A DNA stretch of 39,282 nucleotides from Oscillospiraceae bacterium (lineage in GTDB: Bacteria; Bacillota; Clostridia; Oscillospirales; CAG-272): assembly GCA_015064555.1 (NCBI GenBank), contig SVRZ01000022.1, positions 1-39,282 on the forward strand. The letters are read 5' to 3'. The position numbers and the translations under genes are program-made. A model generated the notes under the pieces. It worked only from the letters and a program-made list of their open reading frames with translations. It was not told where the DNA came from and searched no databases. Positions 34,726 through 39,282 of the stretch are shown in pieces (the first letter of the stretch is position 1; every line of letters begins with the position of its first letter).

Positions 34726-35487
34726 TTAATTCTCCGGCGTAAGGAAGGAAAGGAAGACCTCATTAAGCTCCTCCCAGCTCTGCGGTCTCTCGGAAGGCAT
34801 AAGAGCTATCTCTTCCTCAACGCTATGCATCATTTCAAGAAGATGATCGTTTATCTTTTTTATGCATTTTCCTTCGGTTATTTCAGGGGTGCCGGTTTTG
34901 ATGTGAAGAAGCCTATCGACATCAGGTCTCAGCTTCTCATCAAGATGCTTTTCCATAAGGATACTGAATTCCATCGGCGGCGGTGTTCCCTCCGAGAGTA
35001 TCCATTTGCAAGCCAAGAGAGGGCGCAGAACGTAAAAATACTTTTTGTAACGGACGGTATCGCCCATCAGGTATTCCTTGTAGTTACTCCTCGCGGTATT
35101 GAGATAATGGTAAAGTCCTGATTTTGATACAAAATATTGGTCGACAAGAGAGGAAAACTTTTTCCACTCATCCGTCGTTTTATAGACGATAGGCGAAGCA
35201 TTCCACTCAAAGAGGGTGGGATTTGATTTATGCATCAGGATCAGCGCCTTCCTGATGTCCCAGCCATTGATATCAAGGGTATCATCAAGCTGCCATTCTA
35301 TTACATCTCTTGTCCTATCCAGACGAAGGTAGTATTCTAACGGACGGACGTAAATAAATCGCACGTCATAATCACTGTCCGGCGAGGCAAAGCCCCAGGC
35401 ACGACTCCCCGATTCGATACAATGCAATATTTTTACATTTTCCCGTTCTTCTATTTCCCGGAGCTTCTCGAGTATTATTTCCTTCAT
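34726..35487 (-). CDS. RlaP-like nucleotidyltransferase
   Basis: 253 residues of the minimal nucleotidyltransferase (DNA polymerase beta-like) fold. The active-site signature is HCIESGSRAWGF followed by DSDYD, with the two aspartates expected to bind metal. Length and the downstream FIYVRPLEYYL agree with the RlaP/YcgL group, proposed to take part in RNA repair, but the substrate is not established. Start at 35487 chosen for GGAGGTGG just upstream; the longer in-frame reading to 35565 overlaps the promoter. Confidence 0.82.
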   Translation of the reverse strand: MKEIILEKLREIEERENVKILHCIESGSRAWGFASPDSDYDVRFIYVRPLEYYLRLDRTRDVIEWQLDDTLDINGWDIRKALILMHKSNPTLFEWNASPIVYKTTDEWKKFSSLVDQYFVSKSGLYHYLNTARSNYKEYLMGDTVRYKKYFYVLRPLLACKWILSEGTPPPMEFSILMEKHLDEKLRPDVDRLLHIKTGTPEITEGKCIKKINDHLLEMMHSVEEEIALMPSERPQSWEELNEVFLSFLTPEN

Positions 35488-35536
35488 ACAAACCACCTCC
35501 ATCGAAAATTTCATCTTGCTCTTACCTTTTATATTA

Positions 35537-35565
35537 ATTATAGCACTGTTTTTCGCATTTTTCAA
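35537..35565 (-). promoter_or_regulatory. Promoter of the RlaP-like gene
   Basis: Minus strand: TTGAAA (35565-35560), 17-bp spacer, TATAAT (35542-35537), about 50 nt before the start at 35487. Confidence 0.8.
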
Positions 35566-35645
35566 TCAAAATTTTACATTAAAAAGGGGCGAAAAAGCCA
35601 CATTTTGAAGTTTTAAAAATAAAAAAAGATTTTTTAAAAAAGGTA

Positions 35646-35674
35646 TTGACAAACCCATTTCAATCTGCTATAAT
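35646..35674 (+). promoter_or_regulatory. Consensus promoter of the tRNA-Thr/tRNA-Tyr operon
   Basis: TTGACA (35646-35651), 17-bp spacer, TATAAT (35669-35674), 16 nt before the first tRNA. Confidence 0.92.
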
Positions 35675-35689
35675 ATTAACGTTCCGAAT

Positions 35690-35764
35690 GCTGGTGTGGC
35701 TCAATGGCAGAGCAGCTGATTTGTAATCAGCAGGTTGATGGTTCGACTCCGTTCACCAGCTCCA
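35690..35764 (+). tRNA. tRNA-Thr (anticodon TGT)
   Basis: Cloverleaf visible: acceptor GCTGGTG with CACCAGC, D arm GCTC/GAGC, anticodon stem GCTGA/TCAGC with loop TTTGTAA (anticodon TGT), T arm with TTCGACT loop, discriminator T and encoded CCA (35762-35764). Confidence 0.95.
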
Positions 35765-35799
35765 TGAGAGTTCCGGTATTCGACTGAACTCTTTAATTT

Positions 35800-35884
35800 G
35801 GGGGAATTCCCGAGCGGCCAAAGGGGGCAGACTGTAAATCTGTTGTCACTGACTTCGCTGGTCCGAATCCAGCTTCCCCCACCA
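35800..35884 (+). tRNA. tRNA-Tyr (anticodon GTA)
   Basis: Class II tRNA: acceptor GGGGGAA with TTCCCCC, anticodon stem CAGA/TCTG with loop CTGTAAA (anticodon GTA), a long variable arm as usual for bacterial Tyr, and encoded CCA. Transcribed with tRNA-Thr. Confidence 0.95.
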
Positions 35885-35887
35885 AAA

Positions 35888-35917
35888 AAGTCGTATCATT
35901 TTGATACGACTTTTTTT
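35888..35917 (+). terminator. Terminator of the tRNA operon
   Basis: An 11-bp perfect stem (35888-35898 with 35902-35912) and a 3-nt loop, merging into T7. Confidence 0.92.
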
Positions 35918-35919
35918 AT

Positions 35920-36113
35920 CCATTACGGAGTAATGGCATATCATCACCGCACGAAGTGTGGTGGATATCATCAAAAAGAGCGAGAAAATCGCTCTTTTTT
36001 GCATATCATCACGCTTTAGCGTGTATAAAAACTCCGTAATGATGATATACAATGCTCCGCATTGATGATATACCGCAATAAATTGCGGATGATATACACT
36101 TTCTGCGAAAGTG
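35920..36113. repeat. Hairpin array B with mirror-image linkers
   Basis: Seven or more short hairpins, each different: 35920-35936, 35946-35962, 35973-35999, 36011-36022, 36051-36063, 36073-36088, 36097-36113. In the left half they are separated by linkers containing ATATCATC (35938-35945, 35965-35972, 36003-36010). In the right half the linker is GATGATATAC (36041-36050, 36064-36073, 36088-36097), the reverse complement of the left core. ATTACGGAGT (35922-35931) is also inverted at 36031-36040. Non-coding; no ORF or known RNA family seen. Confidence 0.8.
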
Positions 36114-36154
36114 ATTAAAGTTACAGCCCCTTTTTTTATCCGTAAAAGTACTAA

Positions 36155-36200
36155 TCGTTCACTTTATACCCCTTTCGTTCAATTTATGGGGTATCGTTCA
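36155..36200 (+). promoter_or_regulatory. Three direct repeats at 20-bp spacing
   Basis: TCGTTC at 36155, 36175 and 36195, each followed by an A/T-rich segment (ACTTT, CAATTT, AATTT), two helical turns apart and all on the same face of DNA. ATACCCC (36166-36172) is also inverted at 36189-36195. They end 27 bp before the -35 box at 36227, the usual place for an activator site. Confidence 0.55.
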
Positions 36201-36226
36201 ATTTGTGATTCGGTTAAATAAATTCT

Positions 36227-36254
36227 TGATTTCGGTTCGATTATGTGTTATAAT
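36227..36254 (+). promoter_or_regulatory. Promoter of the 36297 lipoprotein gene
   Basis: TTGATT (36227-36232), 16-bp spacer, TATAAT (36249-36254), followed by AAGGAGG at 36282-36288. Confidence 0.75.
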
Positions 36255-36296
36255 AAACTCACCGATAAATAAGAATTTGACAAGGAGGCTATTTCT

Positions 36297-37100
36297 ATGA
36301 AAAAGAAGCTACATATGATAGGTTCCGTTCTATTGCTCTTTGCAGTGCTTATATCTTGTACTAGTTGTTTGGGTTATGCAACTAGATTGCCAAATGACAC
36401 TTACGATAAGGTAAGCAAGGTTTTGTTTGGCGTTGACGAAACCGAATATGTTTTAGCATACAAGGATTCTATCGACGATTTTGTTGTGGTGGTTGAGAAC
36501 ACGCTCGACAGTGGCAAAATTGATACAGCCAATGCTTTTGGTCAAGTAAAGATGCCTTGTGATGATTCCGCCGTAGAATATAACAAGGAATCGTGCGAGC
36601 TTTGGTTTGAATTATTGATTGAAAACGGAAAATACAAAAAGCTCTTCTTTACGATGAACAAAAACGATATTCAAACAATTTGGATTTATGCCACGACAAC
36701 GGATAGCTACGACGATGGCGGATTTTTGGAATACTATCTTTGCGATTGCAAGAAACTTGTAGAATTAGCCACACAGTATGCTAAAAGCATAAAAGGAATT
36801 GATGGCGCAACAAGAATTGAAGCCACCAAGTACGATATGGGTGAAGAGATAGGCTCGGTTACAATTACGGAAGAAGAAAGCGTTAAGCATATCGTTGATA
36901 ATCTTAATTCTCTTAAGCTCAAGGAACTGAAATACAATGAACTTACTGCGATTGAATATGAGTTAACCTTCTACAATACGGATGGAGAAATAATGAAAAC
37001 TATCTCCATTACTTTAAATGAATGGATTGACTACGGTTCTTTGCACTCTGTTGTAAGCGGAAATCTTGACATAGAATATATTGCAAGATTGTTTAAGTAA
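36297..37100 (+). CDS. Predicted lipoprotein
   Basis: 267 residues. N-terminal MKKK, hydrophobic core and LISC lipobox with the lipidated cysteine at about residue 21 (a second candidate is C24). The mature protein is acidic, with no membrane span and no family I recognise. It would sit on the outer membrane face. Codon use is more A/T-rich than that of the housekeeping genes, and it lies between two hairpin-rich gaps, so it may be an accessory gene. Good ribosome site and promoter, with possible activator repeats upstream. Confidence 0.75.
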   Translation: MKKKLHMIGSVLLLFAVLISCTSCLGYATRLPNDTYDKVSKVLFGVDETEYVLAYKDSIDDFVVVVENTLDSGKIDTANAFGQVKMPCDDSAVEYNKESCELWFELLIENGKYKKLFFTMNKNDIQTIWIYATTTDSYDDGGFLEYYLCDCKKLVELATQYAKSIKGIDGATRIEATKYDMGEEIGSVTITEEESVKHIVDNLNSLKLKELKYNELTAIEYELTFYNTDGEIMKTISITLNEWIDYGSLHSVVSGNLDIEYIARLFK

Positions 37101-37213
37101 TCCAATTCCAAATTATCTAACTAAAAAATGGGCGCAACCCCTTGCAGGAAAATGCACCCATAACTCTAAAATTTGCACCCATAATAAAATGGTATCAAAA
37201 TTTTAGATTACTC

Positions 37214-37444
37214 ATTCCAAGATCTTATCAAAGTTTCCGCGGTATCTTGCGTAACGCGGACAACCGTACTTCAACTCTCTACCAAGCCTGCGAATCCGCT
37301 CTCATTTACCCCGCGTAGCAATACCCAGCTTCCCACGTGTCTTTTGACACGGTTTGTTTGTTTTGGTAGCGGAAGCTGTCGGCACCGCGAGCGCGAAGCG
37401 CTAGCTGTGCCGCATACCGCCGCTTATTCCAAAATCTTATCAAA
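37214..37444. repeat. 19-bp direct repeats bracketing 193 bp
   Basis: Copies at 37214-37232 and 37426-37444 match in 18 of 19 bases. Between them lies a GC-richer segment with a strong hairpin near 37380-37412 (CGGCAC with GTGCCG, inner AGCGC with GCGCT). The 363-bp gap 37101-37463 has no gene; it also carries two TGCACCCATA repeats near 37155 and 37187. Confidence 0.55.
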
Positions 37445-37463
37445 TTAACAGAAAGGAATAACC

Positions 37464-37862
37464 ATGAAAAATATATACAACCTTTTCAACGAGTTAAAAT
37501 CTTCTGCTCCGCGGGACTGGTTTATGCGCAATATTGGTCTTGTGAAATTTTCTTTTAACAACAGGAATTACGAAATCTTATTTACCAGAAAAAAGGCTAA
37601 TATGTATACTTATGTTTACTGCAGTGATACAACTATCGAGCTTGAACAGCATTCAATTCTTTCGCGAATCTTCAAGTGTCTTGCCCCAAAGCGAGAGCCT
37701 TTGATCAGTATCGCTCCGACGGAAGGAGTTGTACGAATAGTTCTCATATCCGGAAAGCCCGGCAAAATTAAAATTGATAAAGAATCGAAATTCAGATCAT
37801 TTGACGATTACGACGAAGGATACGTAAACGTAATCTCGGAGTCGGATTTTAAAAAGATTTAG
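37464..37862 (+). CDS. Uncharacterised 132-residue protein
   Basis: Cytoplasmic by sequence (no signal or span), preceded by GAAAGGA and followed by a good terminator, so it is probably a real gene. The first half is basic and aromatic (NNRNYEILFTRKKANMYTYVY) and the end acidic. I recognise no family. The second 19-bp direct repeat lies just ahead of its ribosome site. Confidence 0.6.
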   Translation: MKNIYNLFNELKSSAPRDWFMRNIGLVKFSFNNRNYEILFTRKKANMYTYVYCSDTTIELEQHSILSRIFKCLAPKREPLISIAPTEGVVRIVLISGKPGKIKIDKESKFRSFDDYDEGYVNVISESDFKKI

Positions 37863-37887
37863 TAACAGAAATATTAGTAATATTAAA

Positions 37888-37925
37888 GCGGAGATACCTG
37901 TTAAAAGCATCTCCGCTCTTTTTTT
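37888..37925 (+). terminator. Intrinsic terminator
   Basis: GCGGAGAT (37888-37895) pairs with 37909-37916; a T-rich tail follows, 26 nt after the stop of the 37464 gene. Confidence 0.85.
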
Positions 37926-37955
37926 CCTGTTTTCCCTGAATGACTCATCCTCGAG

Positions 37956-38675
37956 TCATATGCCGGAAACAGGCTGGATCCATTGTAATAACCGCAGCAA
38001 ATTGCAAGAGGAATTTTTCAGCCAGCGGTCAAAATCGATCGTTATTCCATCCTTATTTATATACTTCGTGTAATCTAGCACATATTTGAGTGCTCCCGGT
38101 TCTGCGGAAATTGCCCTGTATAGTATGCTTACTTCTGCGCCGTGTGTCTGGCGCTTATTTTCCGGCTTGCCGTCGAGCTCGTACCTTCTCAGCTTGTCCA
38201 CACTGCTGCAAAGCTTAAATTCATTCGTGAAGCTATCGCTGAGCACGTCCTCGAGATATTCTCTGTGATACACCGCGAATTTTGGACTGAAGCGAGAAAG
38301 ATTACAATTATTCCATTTTTCCGAAGCGTATTCCAGCGCATAAAGTGCCATAGCCTCGCAAACGATCTCCTCAAACCAGGAAAGTGTCACTTTTTTATCC
38401 TTTTTCACTTGATACATAGCATAATGACACATTTCATGAGCTAATTGAAAGATCGTCTTAGACCAGAGCGAGGTTCTTGAAAGATGCAATCTGATACGTA
38501 ACGGCGATGAGTATATAAATCTCGGGCAAGGCGCATCCGGATCATTGTAGACCTCACAGCGCTCGTGATGCATCACGTCTTTTCCAAAGATCGCCTCGAA
38601 CTTTTCCAAGAGGAAAAATAAAATTTCCCTGGTATCCTCATAGCCTTTATCTTCTTTAACGGTCCATTTTCCCAT
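37956..38675 (-). CDS. Putative HExxH zinc metalloprotein
   Basis: 239 residues. FQLAHEMCHYAMY gives the zincin signature H80-E81-x-x-H84, and WFEEIVCEAMALY about 20 residues later offers a third glutamate ligand, the arrangement of gluzincin-type peptidases. No signal peptide, so a cytoplasmic role. The C-terminal 100 residues show no known domain. Convergent with the 37464 gene; a small TGACTC/GAGTCA hairpin (about 37940-37957) lies at its 3' end. Confidence 0.75.
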   Translation of the reverse strand: MGKWTVKEDKGYEDTREILFFLLEKFEAIFGKDVMHHERCEVYNDPDAPCPRFIYSSPLRIRLHLSRTSLWSKTIFQLAHEMCHYAMYQVKKDKKVTLSWFEEIVCEAMALYALEYASEKWNNCNLSRFSPKFAVYHREYLEDVLSDSFTNEFKLCSSVDKLRRYELDGKPENKRQTHGAEVSILYRAISAEPGALKYVLDYTKYINKDGITIDFDRWLKNSSCNLLRLLQWIQPVSGI

Positions 38676-38711
38676 AGTTGCAGATCCTCCTTATAAAGCC
38701 TTTACTTCATA

Positions 38712-38740
38712 AGTATATCACACACGGCGAAAAAAGTCAA
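38712..38740 (-). promoter_or_regulatory. Promoter of the HExxH gene
   Basis: Minus strand: TTGACT (38740-38735), 17-bp spacer, TATACT (38717-38712), about 37 nt before the start codon. Confidence 0.75.
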
Positions 38741-38875
38741 GTTATGGGAAGGCGACACGCTTATCGCAGAATTCGAAAAATATCGCCAAGTGCGACTATC
38801 GCACGAGACCGCTCGCGAATAGGCTTGAACTAAGCCCAAGCTCTCATTAGAAACAAAAAAGAGCAGGAGTAAAAT

Positions 38876-39282
38876 GCGTGTTATCCTTAACGGAGAACAC
38901 GCAATGAATTGCAACCTCGCGCTTGCGTGAATTGAAAGACAAGCTTTCATGAATTGCCTGCGGCATGAATTGTGCCTAACGGCACATTGGTTGCAATTCA
39001 ATTCATGGAGCGAAGCGAGAATTCATGGCAAAGCCAATTCATGATGCGTTAGCATCAATTCATTCACAGAAAACAAACAGGGCAAGATATGCGTGTTATC
39101 CTTAACGGAGAACACGCAATGAATTGCAACCTCGCGCTTGCGTGAATTGAAAGACAAGCTTTCATGAATTGCCTGCGGCATGAATTGTGCCTAACGGCAC
39201 ATTGGTTGCAATTCAATTCATGGAGCGAAGCGAGAATTCATGGCAAAGCCAATTCATGATGCGTTAGCATCAATTCATTCAC
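38876..39282. repeat. Hairpin array C: two identical 192-bp copies with mirror-image linkers
   Basis: Copy 1 (38876-39067) and copy 2 (39091-39282, at the window edge) look identical over 192 bp and are 215 bp apart; the 23-bp spacer resembles the sequence before copy 1. Each copy starts with a 10-bp hairpin (38876-38902) and then has hairpins 38934-38948, 38956-38964, 38972-38985, 39027-39035 and 39043-39056. Left-half linkers are ATGAATTG or a one-base variant (38904, 38927, 38949, 38965); right-half linkers are the exact reverse complement CAATTCAT or a variant (38999, 39019, 39035, 39056). No coding potential seen. Confidence 0.85.

Noticed and set aside
35920-36113. CRISPR array
   Set aside because: The repeated part is only 8-10 nt and inverts orientation midway, the intervening units are self-complementary hairpins, and there are no cas genes.
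38702-39001. Minus-strand open frame upstream of the HExxH gene
   Set aside because: It crosses the promoter of that gene and array C, has no ribosome site, and its product resembles nothing.

Overview
The window looks like a chromosomal segment of an uncultured gut-type Clostridia (Bacillota). Signs of a Gram-positive host are single-membrane lipoproteins, very large secreted or anchored proteins with Ig/MBG-like and C-H-C-C modules, an RqcH/NFACT gene, housekeeping promoters of the TTGACA-17-TATAAT type, and tRNA genes that encode CCA. There is no phage, IS or conjugation gene.

Layout. 1-4.4 kb: small plus-strand genes (PAP2 phosphatase-like, lipoprotein, zinc ribbon, a frameshifted DNA-3-methyladenine glycosylase I, Nudix hydrolase, YbjQ-like, isoprenylcysteine methyltransferase-like). 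A 129-bp tandem repeat of small hairpins sits at 771-1028. 4.4-8.3 kb, minus strand: metY-metA (methionine synthesis through O-acetylhomoserine), then a 406-bp intergenic region that folds into an elaborate RNA, then a stand-alone reverse transcriptase (RT). 8.4-12.1 kb: a secreted lipoprotein with two nearly identical SGNH-hydrolase modules. 12.3-15.7 kb: a membrane protein, an unusual short glycyl radical enzyme and its activase. 15.9-28.4 kb: two giant surface proteins. The first (15869-24789) is split into two reading frames by a one-base frameshift near 20695. 28.4-34.3 kb: housekeeping genes (mnmM, rqcH, cca) and a CE15-like esterase. 34.4-39.3 kb: a zinc protein, an RlaP-like nucleotidyltransferase, tRNA-Thr, tRNA-Tyr, a lipoprotein, an orphan gene, an HExxH protein, and two more hairpin arrays (35920-36113 and 38876-39282).

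The two most unusual things are (a) the RT at 4423-5649 with a structured RNA just upstream (5780-5967, minus strand): a closing stem of up to 17 bp encloses an interlocked pseudoknot and a 26-bp hairpin, in retron/DRT-like order; and (b) three arrays of short, sequence-diverse hairpins. In array A the two copies show compensatory base changes. In arrays B and C the hairpins are separated by a short linker that is repeated in one orientation in the left half and as its reverse complement in the right half. I could not run folding or homology searches; all structural calls are by eye.
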